Assembly: GCF_041687175.1 (NCBI RefSeq)
Contig: NZ_JAWLCK010000105.1
Coordinates: 1-9,315 of the forward strand
DNA: 9,315 bases
Direction of reading: 5' to 3'
Origin: Lutispora sp041687175
Lineage (GTDB): Bacteria; Bacillota; Clostridia; Lutisporales; Lutisporaceae
This document shows, piece by piece, positions 1-6,264 of the stretch (position 1 is its first letter; the number at the start of each line of letters is the position of its first letter). The translations under genes and the position numbers were made by a program. The notes below the pieces were generated by a model. It searched no databases, was not told the DNA's origin, and saw only the letters and a list, made by a program, of their open reading frames with translations.

Positions 1-21
1 AACGTCAAAACAAACAGAAAT

Positions 22-98
22 GTGCCCGTAGCTCAGCTGGATAGAGTGTCTGACTACGAATCAGAAGGTCGTGGGTTCGACTCCCTCCGGGCACACCA
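22..98 (+). tRNA. tRNA-Arg (anticodon ACG), intact copy at the left junction
   Basis: A full cloverleaf can be folded. The acceptor stem GTGCCCG (22-28) pairs perfectly with CGGGCAC (88-94), followed by discriminator A and encoded CCA (96-98). The anticodon stem TCTGA/TCAGA encloses the loop CTACGAA, giving anticodon ACG, which reads Arg CGN codons. The T arm is GTGGG, TTCGACT, CCCTC, with one U-U mismatch. The 5' 8 nt belong to the chromosome; everything from position 30 on is shared with the right-hand copy. The gene therefore stays functional after insertion, as is usual for elements that use tRNA 3' ends as attB. Confidence 0.97.
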
Positions 99-99
99 T
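30..99 (+). repeat. attL core, 70-bp direct repeat within the tRNA
   Basis: This stretch is identical base for base to 9138-9207. It runs from the AG before the D stem to the T after the encoded CCA. Sequence diverges on both sides (CCCGT before it here, GGTTCA before the right copy), which defines its limits. The crossover point of the integrase cannot be placed within the 70 bp. Confidence 0.93.
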
Positions 100-123
100 A
101 ACCAAGTAATTGCAATGGTTCAA
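100..123 (+). repeat. 24-nt direct repeat, left copy, abutting the att core
   Basis: This 24-nt stretch matches 9115-9138 at 22 of 24 positions, sharing AACC, AGTAATT and CAATGGTTCAA. Here it follows the tRNA core directly; at the other end it directly precedes the core. In an excised circle the two copies would therefore sit in the same orientation on either side of attP. They may be integrase or excisionase arm sites. An inverted repeat TTCAAA-GCCA-TTTGAA (119-134) overlaps its right edge. Confidence 0.75.
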
Positions 124-155
124 AGCCATTTGAAAGCTATAAAAAGTTGAAAGCA

Positions 156-212
156 GACTCACTGATTGTTTAGTTGAAAATAGACTAGTCAGTGGGTTTC
201 TTTATTTTTTGT
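156..212 (+). terminator. Element-borne terminator downstream of the tRNA
   Basis: ACTCACTGATT (157-167) pairs with AGTCAGTGGGT (187-197) as an 11-bp stem with a few G-T pairs and a loop of about 19 nt, followed by a long T-rich run (197-212). Insertion separated the tRNA from its native terminator at the right end, and this hairpin appears to replace it. It also shields the integrase gene from tRNA read-through. No convincing separate integrase promoter is seen between here and 258. Confidence 0.7.
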
Positions 213-257
213 TTTCTTCTCTGATTAGTCGAAATCTACTATGAAAGGAAGAAAGAA

Positions 258-1199
258 ATGAGGATTAAACTAACGGCACCTAGCAGTAAGACAAAGACTA
301 TCAGTGAAGGCTTTAAGGAGTTCAATAGGTATTGCAGAGTAAAGAATCTATCAGAGAAAACACTTGATTTTTATGAAGAGTGTTTAGCCCGCTTCTGTAA
401 ATTCTACCCTGAAGAAGGGCTATTGTCCAACATAACACAACAAACAGTTGAGGACTATATCTTATTTCTAAAAACGAATACCGGCTTCAATAGTGTATCA
501 ATCAATTCATCATTAAGAGGGCTTAGAGCGATTTTATATTACTTCATGAAGACTGAGCATGTACCAGAGTTCAAGATTCAATTAGTAAAGTCTGAGAAGA
601 ATGTAAAGGAGACTTATACAGAAGCGGAATTAAGACTGCTTTTGAAAAAGCCGGACATAAAGCACTGTATCTTCACAGAGTACAGAGATTGGGTAATAAT
701 CAATTATCTATTGTCCACTGGGAATAGGCTCAACACAGTGATTAATCTGAGGATAGGAAACATTGATTTTGAAAATAGTGTGATTATGCTGGAAAAGACA
801 AAGAATAGAAAGCAACAGGTTGTACCATTAAGCAAGACATTAAATAAAGTTTTGGCTGAGTATATACAGTATCGAAAGGGGGAATTGACTGATTATCTAT
901 TCTGTAGCATATATGGGGAAAAACTTACATCTAATGCTTTAGGGCATTCCATAAGAAAGTACAACATCAAGAGGGGAGTAGGTAAGACAAGCATTCATCT
1001 TTTCCGCCATACCTTTGCGAAGAACTGGATACTTGCAGGAGGTGACATTTTTAGATTACAGAAACTACTAGGACATAGCAGTATGGATATTGTTCGTGAA
1101 TATGTGAATATGTTTTCGGATGACTTGCAGAAGGACTTTGATAGGTTTAATCCACTAGAACAGATAGCTTGTAATGGCACATATCTTAAAATGCGATAG
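258..1199 (+). CDS. int: Tyrosine site-specific recombinase (integrase)
   Basis: This is a 313-aa phage-integrase-family enzyme that would recombine attP with the tRNA attB and, with a directionality factor, excise the element. Residues about 15-100 form the helical core-binding (SAM-like) domain, and about 120-295 the catalytic domain. The catalytic set is complete: Arg157 in TGNRLNT, Lys180 or Lys182 in the beta-hairpin EKTKNRK, His247 and Arg250 in HLFRH, His273 in LLGHSS, and the nucleophile Tyr282 in REYVNM. Length is normal for XerD-like integrases, with no long extra arm-binding N-terminus. The start is supported by GGAAG a few bases upstream. It sits next to the occupied tRNA and reads inward, as expected. 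An 86-aa gene follows closely and is probably co-transcribed. Confidence 0.96.
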   Translation: MRIKLTAPSSKTKTISEGFKEFNRYCRVKNLSEKTLDFYEECLARFCKFYPEEGLLSNITQQTVEDYILFLKTNTGFNSVSINSSLRGLRAILYYFMKTEHVPEFKIQLVKSEKNVKETYTEAELRLLLKKPDIKHCIFTEYRDWVIINYLLSTGNRLNTVINLRIGNIDFENSVIMLEKTKNRKQQVVPLSKTLNKVLAEYIQYRKGELTDYLFCSIYGEKLTSNALGHSIRKYNIKRGVGKTSIHLFRHTFAKNWILAGGDIFRLQKLLGHSSMDIVREYVNMFSDDLQKDFDRFNPLEQIACNGTYLKMR

Positions 1200-1217
1200 A
1201 ATGAAAGGATGGTACAT

Positions 1218-1478
1218 ATGGATAAAAACACAATAATTAATGAGTTAAGAGAACTTGGAACAGGCATGATTTTAGGATACGGCTTCACAAGCGCACTTTC
1301 ATTCTGCGGTGGATATGCAACATTGATGTTAAAGGGGCCAGTAAACAAACTGCCAGATGAATTGCTTGCTAAGGTATTCTTCCATTCAATAGGACTATGC
1401 GATTTAGAGGATTTAATCGGATATGTGGTTGATAATGAGTTGCTAGAGAATGGAACTATACACTATAATGAGCGATAA
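1218..1478 (+). CDS. Small protein of unknown function downstream of the integrase
   Basis: I do not recognise this 86-aa protein (MDKNTIINEL... ending in HYNER). The reading frame also has an ATG at 1209, but AAAGGA (1204-1209) would then overlap the start codon. That site is ideally spaced, at 8 nt, for the ATG at 1218, so I chose the shorter form. The gene starts 18 nt after the integrase stop and is probably translationally linked to it. The sequence has an amphipathic N-terminal helix, a Gly- and aromatic-rich hydrophobic middle (GMILGYGFTSALSFCGGYATLML) and an acidic C-terminal helix (CDLEDLIGYVVDNELLENG). It shows no helix-turn-helix, Cys cluster or signal peptide. Its position suggests a recombination accessory factor, but this is inference from place alone. 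Confidence 0.75.
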   Translation: MDKNTIINELRELGTGMILGYGFTSALSFCGGYATLMLKGPVNKLPDELLAKVFFHSIGLCDLEDLIGYVVDNELLENGTIHYNER

Positions 1479-1482
1479 CTAG

Positions 1483-1496
1483 AATACATATGTATT
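1483..1496. repeat. Perfect 14-bp palindrome AATACATATGTATT
   Basis: This self-complementary 14-mer lies between the stop codon of the 86-aa gene and the terminator hairpin. It could be a dimeric protein site or simply an extension of the terminator region. AT-rich palindromes of this length can also arise by chance. Confidence 0.5.
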
Positions 1497-1530
1497 GGAG
1501 GGTGTTTTTAACACCTTCCACTTTTGTCTA
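1497..1530 (+). terminator. Terminator after the integrase operon
   Basis: GGAGGGTGTT (1497-1506) pairs with AACACCTTCC (1510-1519) in a 10-bp stem with one G-T pair and a TTT loop, followed by the short T tract ACTTTTGTCT. It ends the rightward integrase transcript. The stem also lies just past the stop of the convergent primase-helicase gene, but the minus strand lacks a T run there, so it is a weaker terminator in that direction. Confidence 0.75.
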
Positions 1531-1547
1531 TAGAGGTATAATAAATA

Positions 1548-4154
1548 CTATGAAGCCATAAGAGCATTAGTATTGTTCAAATACTTAAACTTTGCACCGG
1601 GAACTGGATAATTTGAAAATAGTGTGACAGTACATTCGTTTCTCAGTATCCTTCCCCTCCCGACAGCCTGAATTATCTCACTCTCAATAAAGTAAAACTG
1701 AATATTTCTTAATGACTCTTGCTTATAAGTTTGGAAGCGGAACTCATAGCCATTATACTGAACAAGCTGATAACTCATTTCACAATCATTATCATTAAAT
1801 TCAATTCCTAGTACATGAGCAAATAACAGATACCTTATTGGATTAATATGTGGTGTTCCCACTACAGCAATGTTTTCTCCAGAGTATTTATTTAATCCAG
1901 TAACTGAGCCAAAAGTAGTAGCTATGTCATTAAAATGCTTCGTGTGTTTCTTAAATGTTATCACAGGCTGATTTCTGATGATGGGTTTAATTTTTTCAAT
2001 CGACTCAGGGTTATTCTCAATACTGTATCTACTGTAGCTCTTTTGAGGATATTGAATAAGCTGTCCTTTGCTTTCAACATTCCCAACATCATAAAAATTA
2101 AGTCTATTACCAAACAAAAGTTTACATATGCTTTCATTGGCTGTCGCACTTAACATGATAATTTTTGTGTCAGGAAGAGTCCGCTTTTTCATATAATAGA
2201 TGATATCTGTCTTTTGTGTTTCACCTCCTATCCTAATGAAAGAGTCGCAATCAAGGAAGTCAAGCACATTAGATTCGATATACTTGCTGGAATATACAAT
2301 ATTATGAATCATATGGTGTTCATAAAGTCCACATTTGTGCATATTATGGATTATCCCATATTCAGCAGACTTAGCAAACTCATACGGAACCCTATACTGA
2401 TTGTATAGTTCGGTTGCAAAGCATTCAGATTCCAGATTACTTAAATCTCTTAATGAAACGGAATCTTGCCTTAGAAGCGAGAAAGTTATGTCCTCATCAA
2501 TGATTACTGTTTTGTTGTTCCCAAGGTCATTAAGGTGCAACAATCGCTCGTGAGTAGTGACAATAGTGTCTTCGGTATGTTTCATGTTCTCTAGTTCATT
2601 AAAATAGGCAATTACTTCTGCATTGTTTTCTTCATTAATAATTTTTCTCAAATACATTTGAACACCTTTCCAGTTCCCTTTTTGATACAATTTATTAATC
2701 ACTTTTGAGTGATTATCGGGCAATTCCGGAAATTCAGGTGTAGCAAATGCTTTGTAGCCTGCTTCTTTTATTCTTTCTACTACTTCAGCTTTAAGAGCAT
2801 GGTTAGGTACAGCAATAATTACATTCTTTAAACCAAGATATTTTTCTGTCTTCCCCAGACCTGGAGGACTTTTGATTACATGAACATTACTTCCTTCACT
2901 AAATAATGCGTTACTGAAGTATTGAGATAGTTCCGCTTCAGCTTCTGACAGAGTTTTTTGCTGTGGCTGGTTGACAACTCTTATATACCCCCTAGGTAGT
3001 TTTGATTGCTCTATCATATTCTTTGTATGCTCACACTCATTGCAGAAAGGACAGAAGTTAATACAATTATGTGGCTTGTAATCCTTCTTGATGATATAGT
3101 TACAATAATACTCCCATCTTTCTATATCGTACTCCTCTCTAAGGTGTAAGGCTTCTATAAACCGCTTCTGACCTCCCTTTATTGCCATTAGATTTGTGGC
3201 AATACCAAAAAGTTCGTTATGATAAGCCCAATGTGTTCCATTAATAAACCCCTTGTATAGTGGGCAATTATTTTCTAGGTCGTGCCAATTAAAATCTCTA
3301 ATATATTTCCGCTTAAAGTGTATGCTGTCAATTTCATATTTTGGTAGTTTAGATTTACTATACCCCTTTACAGATTGCTGTTTGACTTTTTCTGAAAAGT
3401 AAATTGCATATGAATTTTTGACGAAATCAGGGCATGTCTTATTATTAATTATTATAGGAGTCGACGCATTTTCGTCAAATTGTGAAGCGTTATCGTCAAT
3501 GGAAATAACATGAGGGAGTCCATTAAGCAGATTCACTCCTACTGATTGACAATAACTTTTCATTTCTCTTGAATAGTTTGATTTGTCTTTCATGTGTAGA
3601 TACAGAGACAGGCTTTCAATCAATCCAGGAACATTTATAGTGCTGTTAAAGTCAGAGTGGATTATTCTCTTACCACCAAAAAAAAGCCTGCAAGAGTCCT
3701 TGCACATTGGGTCAGATTCATTAAATATTTTCATTAGTGCAAATTGTACCAAGTCTCTTATTCTTTTATCTGTTACTTCATGTTCAAGAATAAATACTGC
3801 TCTAAACTTGTTATACTTTATACTTGTGAATGTTGAATACACAAATGCAGGGAGTAGTCTTAAATTTCTACATCTATCAAGGAACTCATCGATGGAAATA
3901 GTACCATCAAAGTCCAGTGCAAATAATTGCTGACCAGCCCAGTAGTTATCCTTCCGTATAATTATTTCTTCAGTATCCTTGTTGAAGTATGCTGGTGTAA
4001 AAGATTTTCCATTAGGATATGTTAGTTGTTGTGCTAATTCCTCAACCTCAATCTCAACAGCTAAATTTGCAATTCTGTCTGAAATTACTGGAATGTAAGT
4101 TTTCTCTGGTTTCTCTAAGAAATTTTCTAAATCTAAACATAGTTTCACTCTCAT
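1548..4154 (-). CDS. Primase-helicase: AEP-like primase, Cys cluster and SF2 helicase
   Basis: This 868-aa protein probably drives replication of the element. An archaeo-eukaryotic-primase-like region shows the metal motif DFDG (Asp81, Asp83), the basic strand KYNKFRAVFIL (113-123) and CRLFFGGK (155-162). Residues about 297-374 carry Cys297 in NNCPLY, then NYIIKKDYKPHNC and CPFCNEC (Cys364, 368, 371, 374), resembling the Fe-S region of primase large subunits. The helicase part has Walker A PPGLGKTEK (430-438), Walker B IIDED (551-555), motif III LSATA (668-672) and motif VI QAVGRGR (829-835). The frame stays open to an ATG at 4316, but GGGGGT 9 nt before the ATG at 4154 marks the real start and the upstream 54 residues look non-coding. 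Neither polymerase nor helicase activity can be proven from sequence. Confidence 0.88.
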   Translation of the reverse strand: MRVKLCLDLENFLEKPEKTYIPVISDRIANLAVEIEVEELAQQLTYPNGKSFTPAYFNKDTEEIIIRKDNYWAGQQLFALDFDGTISIDEFLDRCRNLRLLPAFVYSTFTSIKYNKFRAVFILEHEVTDKRIRDLVQFALMKIFNESDPMCKDSCRLFFGGKRIIHSDFNSTINVPGLIESLSLYLHMKDKSNYSREMKSYCQSVGVNLLNGLPHVISIDDNASQFDENASTPIIINNKTCPDFVKNSYAIYFSEKVKQQSVKGYSKSKLPKYEIDSIHFKRKYIRDFNWHDLENNCPLYKGFINGTHWAYHNELFGIATNLMAIKGGQKRFIEALHLREEYDIERWEYYCNYIIKKDYKPHNCINFCPFCNECEHTKNMIEQSKLPRGYIRVVNQPQQKTLSEAEAELSQYFSNALFSEGSNVHVIKSPPGLGKTEKYLGLKNVIIAVPNHALKAEVVERIKEAGYKAFATPEFPELPDNHSKVINKLYQKGNWKGVQMYLRKIINEENNAEVIAYFNELENMKHTEDTIVTTHERLLHLNDLGNNKTVIIDEDITFSLLRQDSVSLRDLSNLESECFATELYNQYRVPYEFAKSAEYGIIHNMHKCGLYEHHMIHNIVYSSKYIESNVLDFLDCDSFIRIGGETQKTDIIYYMKKRTLPDTKIIMLSATANESICKLLFGNRLNFYDVGNVESKGQLIQYPQKSYSRYSIENNPESIEKIKPIIRNQPVITFKKHTKHFNDIATTFGSVTGLNKYSGENIAVVGTPHINPIRYLLFAHVLGIEFNDNDCEMSYQLVQYNGYEFRFQTYKQESLRNIQFYFIESEIIQAVGRGRILRNECTVTLFSNYPVPGAKFKYLNNTNALMAS

Positions 4155-4159
4155 AGATA

Positions 4160-4243
4160 TATACCCCCAAATTAATAAGTGAGCAAGTGCAAATCTACAC
4201 TTGTCCTGTACTCTTATTAATCGTTTTTTGAGGACAAAAAGCG
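4160..4243 (-). promoter_or_regulatory. Structured leader or palindrome cluster upstream of the primase-helicase
   Basis: Several inverted repeats are nested here. ATTAATAAG (4171-4179) pairs with CTTATTAAT (4213-4221) around an inner hairpin CAAGTG/CACTTG (4184-4189, 4198-4203). TTGTCCT (4201-4207) can pair with AGGACAA (4231-4237), and CGTTTTTTG (4222-4230) with CAAAAAGCG (4235-4243). These pairings exclude one another in part. The region would be the 5' leader of the leftward transcript, so attenuation or ribosome-site control is possible. As DNA palindromes next to a replication gene they could also be an origin. No U-tract follows any stem. Confidence 0.55.
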
Positions 4244-4262
4244 TCATAGAAATATATGGAAA

Positions 4263-4294
4263 TTTATACCAATACTTAATAATTAGGTTGCCAA
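4263..4294 (-). promoter_or_regulatory. Candidate leftward promoter for the primase-helicase
   Basis: On the minus strand TATAAA (4268-4263) is preceded by TGG, making an extended -10. TTGGCA (4294-4289) lies 20 bp upstream, a long spacer. The -35 overlaps the -35 of the divergent rightward promoter on the same TTGCCAA bases, so the two promoters may compete. Confidence 0.45.
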
Positions 4295-4317
4295 ATTCAA
4301 GGATATATGTGTACAAT
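4288..4317 (+). promoter_or_regulatory. Candidate promoter for the DUF3883 gene
   Basis: TTGCCA (4288-4293) and TACAAT (4312-4317) are separated by 18 bp and lie about 50 nt before the ATG at 4365. Each hexamer differs from consensus at one base. Confidence 0.55.
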
Positions 4318-4364
4318 AATGGTATAAATACAAATTAATGGTATGGTGTTAGGGGGGGTAAAGC

Positions 4365-5777
4365 ATGGCTAGATATAGAAAAGGTATAGATGATTGTTTG
4401 CTTAGGTTAGCTAAACTACCAGATGAAACACAAACAATTATTAATCAGTTTCTTAGCGACAAAAAGGATGGTGGGTCGCGAAGCACATACTTCACACCTA
4501 TACTGACAATATTCGAATTGACTGAGAATGAGCATATTAGTGAACTGACAGTGGATGATTATGAGACAATGTTATCGTACTACGGTGAGGGAACTACAGG
4601 CTACAGGTGCGTAAAATCCTTTTTCAAATATTTAGATGAAGAATATCTATTAAATGATGAGAAACACTTATTCAGCAAGAAATTTCGTGAAGAGCGTAGG
4701 CTCACAAGGCAAAAAACTCAAAACAGCAGAAGTAAATCTGCAAGTATAAATAGTGAGTATATTCCGGCATTAAATTTTGAGCAAGTTCAACAATTAAATG
4801 AGTTTATTAATTTTGATTTTGATGATATTAGCAAATTGCAGTGTTCATTTATTTGTTATATGCTATTTTGCACAGATTGCCCAGAAAAAGTGCTAGAGAA
4901 AGAAGTAAAGGTTTCAGACTATATGAATGGTAGAATTAGGTTAGCTTCTGGTTACGAATATGAAGTTCCAGAGAGGTATGAACCTATGTTTAATAAAATG
5001 AGAAGCAGAGAAATTCATAATGGATTTGGCAGTTTATATAAGTACTTAAGACCTATAGAAGCAGTTTTAAAAGTAGATAAGGTTGTTCCCCAAGTAATAA
5101 TCAATGCTAGGAAACAAAATAAAATGAAATGCGGTTTATGTGGTAAGGAGTACTTCAATACCGCAGACAATTGGAAGAATATAGAGAGTAGAATTGTGTG
5201 CACGAATTGTGCAGAAGCATTAAAAAAAAAATTTAACTACAATTTGACCGATTTAGAAGAAATTAAAATTAATAGAACCAAGATTGGGGATGAAATTGAG
5301 AAGTCTGCTATTTTATATGACTATGATAAATTAAAGCATAAACTGATGGGAAAGCAAGTTGATTTTAAAAGGCTAAATGAGTTTTTCGATTTTATTGGAA
5401 AACTTGGTGAAGCATATGTCTACAAGCGTGAAAAAGAAAGACTTAAAGGAAAAAAATTGGCAGATTTGGTATCAGATAAACCATCGGCATTTCCCCAATA
5501 TGGATATGATATACTGTCTTATACCGATGATGGTGAGGAGATATATATTGAGGTAAAAACTGAGCCGAGAGATAAAGAAAATGACTTTTTCCTTACTGAT
5601 ACTGAAAGAAGGATTGGTGAGAAGTATACAAGAGAAGGGAAAAAATATTGGGTGTATAGAGTACATAATATTTTAGCAGAGGATGAAGCAGAAGTAAGGG
5701 TAGACATTATTAAGGACATTTTTAACAATCCTATGTATGAATTTTCACCATACAGTTGGCGTATTCATAAGAGTTAG
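4365..5777 (+). CDS. Recombinase-like, zinc ribbon and DUF3883 (nuclease-like) fusion protein
   Basis: This 470-aa protein is probably a DNA-targeting accessory or defence factor. The C-terminus (about 340-440) matches the DUF3883 pattern: GKLGEAYVY with Glu349, then GYDI (Asp382), IYIEVK (Glu396, Lys398), FFLTDTERRIGEKY and YWVYRV. The Asp...Glu-X-Lys layout is that of PD-(D/E)XK nuclease folds. Residues 256-282 form a zinc ribbon (CGLC...CTNC). Residues about 20-210 resemble the core-binding domain and first catalytic strands of a tyrosine recombinase, but the place of the first catalytic Arg reads CTDCPEKV and no HxxR or Tyr motif follows, so strand exchange is not expected. The start has a strong GGGGGGG site 6 nt upstream of the ATG. 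No terminator with a T tract is seen after the stop. DUF3883 proteins are often found near restriction and other defence genes; the role here is inferred. Confidence 0.85.
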   Translation: MARYRKGIDDCLLRLAKLPDETQTIINQFLSDKKDGGSRSTYFTPILTIFELTENEHISELTVDDYETMLSYYGEGTTGYRCVKSFFKYLDEEYLLNDEKHLFSKKFREERRLTRQKTQNSRSKSASINSEYIPALNFEQVQQLNEFINFDFDDISKLQCSFICYMLFCTDCPEKVLEKEVKVSDYMNGRIRLASGYEYEVPERYEPMFNKMRSREIHNGFGSLYKYLRPIEAVLKVDKVVPQVIINARKQNKMKCGLCGKEYFNTADNWKNIESRIVCTNCAEALKKKFNYNLTDLEEIKINRTKIGDEIEKSAILYDYDKLKHKLMGKQVDFKRLNEFFDFIGKLGEAYVYKREKERLKGKKLADLVSDKPSAFPQYGYDILSYTDDGEEIYIEVKTEPRDKENDFFLTDTERRIGEKYTREGKKYWVYRVHNILAEDEAEVRVDIIKDIFNNPMYEFSPYSWRIHKS

Positions 5778-5854
5778 TCACTAAATTCACAGTTTGATTT
5801 ACATACGAGTTAATTCTACCAATTTGCTATATAAAGAGCCTAGTTGAGTGCAAT

Positions 5855-5893
5855 ATAAGAAGTCAAAGACTTAAATAAGAAGCCAGACTTCTA
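5855..5893 (+). repeat. Imperfect 20-nt tandem repeat with alternative hairpins
   Basis: Unit 1 (5855-5874) begins ATAAGAAGTC and unit 2 (5875-5893) begins ATAAGAAGCC; both continue with a GACTT element. AAGTC-AAA-GACTT (5860-5872) folds alone, AGAAG/CTTCT (5878-5892) folds alone, and AGAAGTC (5858-5864) can instead pair with GACTTCT (5886-5892). Confidence 0.6.
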
Positions 5894-5902
5894 TTGGTAT
5901 TA

Positions 5903-5955
5903 CTTGCTTTGCAAGGATTATCTTTAATTCTATCCTATGCAAAGAGAAAGATAAT
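5903..5955 (+). ncRNA. Candidate structured RNA: 12-bp bulged stem with competing hairpins
   Basis: CTTTGCAAGGAT (5907-5918) pairs with ATCCT (5932-5936) and TGCAAAG (5938-5944), giving 12 bp with one bulged A and a 13-nt loop. Two other folds compete: CTTGC-TTT-GCAAG (5903-5915) and ATTATCTTT (5917-5925) with AAAGATAAT (5947-5955). Overlapping arms of this kind suggest a switch or selected structure. No known RNA family is recognised, and a DNA-level role is equally possible. Confidence 0.4.
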
Positions 5956-6024
5956 ACAAATAATTAGCATTACTTCGTTAGAGCAGTACACACGAGACAA
6001 TTTATTTTCTAGCAGTAATTGTTG

Positions 6025-6053
6025 AGTACCCCCATGCAAAATGACAGGGTACT
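6025..6053. repeat. Inverted repeat AGTACCC/GGGTACT
   Basis: These are perfect 7-bp arms (6025-6031 and 6047-6053) with a 15-nt loop, inside the non-coding region. No T tract follows, so a terminator is unlikely. Confidence 0.5.
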
Positions 6054-6093
6054 TGATTATTTATAGGAGTTTTTACCCCCCCCTTGTACCGCT

Positions 6094-6125
6094 GATGTTG
6101 AATATCCTAAAAACAATTGAACATC
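6094..6125. repeat. Inverted repeat GATGTTGAAT/ATTGAACATC
   Basis: These are 10-bp arms (6094-6103 and 6116-6125) with one central G-G mismatch and a 12-nt spacer, upstream of the membrane-protein gene. It is a possible operator or stem. Confidence 0.5.
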
Positions 6126-6184
6126 GTGTTCCGAAGTTAAAACATAACTTACTGTAGTAGTTATAATGATAAATAAGATAGACT

Positions 6185-6220
6185 AACTGTTTTGTATCAG
6201 TTGGAGTATTATGGTAATAT
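6185..6220 (+). promoter_or_regulatory. Candidate promoter with overlapping operator for the membrane-protein gene
   Basis: TTGTAT (6192-6197) and TAATAT (6215-6220) are 17 bp apart, and the -10 is preceded by TGG (extended type). The inverted repeat AACTG/CAGTT (6185-6189, 6198-6202) brackets the -35, a position suited to a repressor. The ATG follows about 45 nt downstream. Confidence 0.45.
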
Positions 6221-6264
6221 ATCAATAGGGACAAGATTAAACTATTACAAGGGGGAGTAAGGTA

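Larger units (their letters stand above)
5778..6264. other. 487-nt non-coding region dense in inverted repeats
   Basis: No plausible reading frame with a ribosome site is present on either strand. The stretch holds a 20-nt imperfect tandem repeat, a 12-bp stem with competing partners, two further inverted repeats (6025-6053 and 6094-6125), a run of eight C (6076-6083), and a promoter for the next gene. It could encode a small RNA, act as a long regulated leader, or serve as a replication or transfer origin. The features I can define are listed separately. Confidence 0.6.

Noticed and set aside
995..1348. Minus-strand 117-codon open frame across the integrase end
   Set aside because: It overlaps the catalytic HxxR and Tyr region of the integrase in antisense and has no ribosome site.
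1209..1478. Toxin-antitoxin pair formed by the integrase-linked small gene
   Set aside because: There is a single gene only, with no partner and no recognisable toxin or antitoxin motif.
3583..3933. Plus-strand 116-codon open frame inside the primase-helicase gene
   Set aside because: Antisense to a strongly motif-bearing gene, no ribosome site, and no recognisable protein features.
4155..4316. N-terminal 54-residue extension of the primase-helicase frame
   Set aside because: No ribosome site precedes the upstream ATG, the residues do not look like a domain, and the region holds the putative promoters and leader. The ATG at 4154 has GGGGGT at proper spacing.
5778..6264. CRISPR array or retron non-coding RNA
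   Set aside because: Only a two-unit imperfect tandem repeat is present, with no spacers. No reverse transcriptase or cas gene is in the window.
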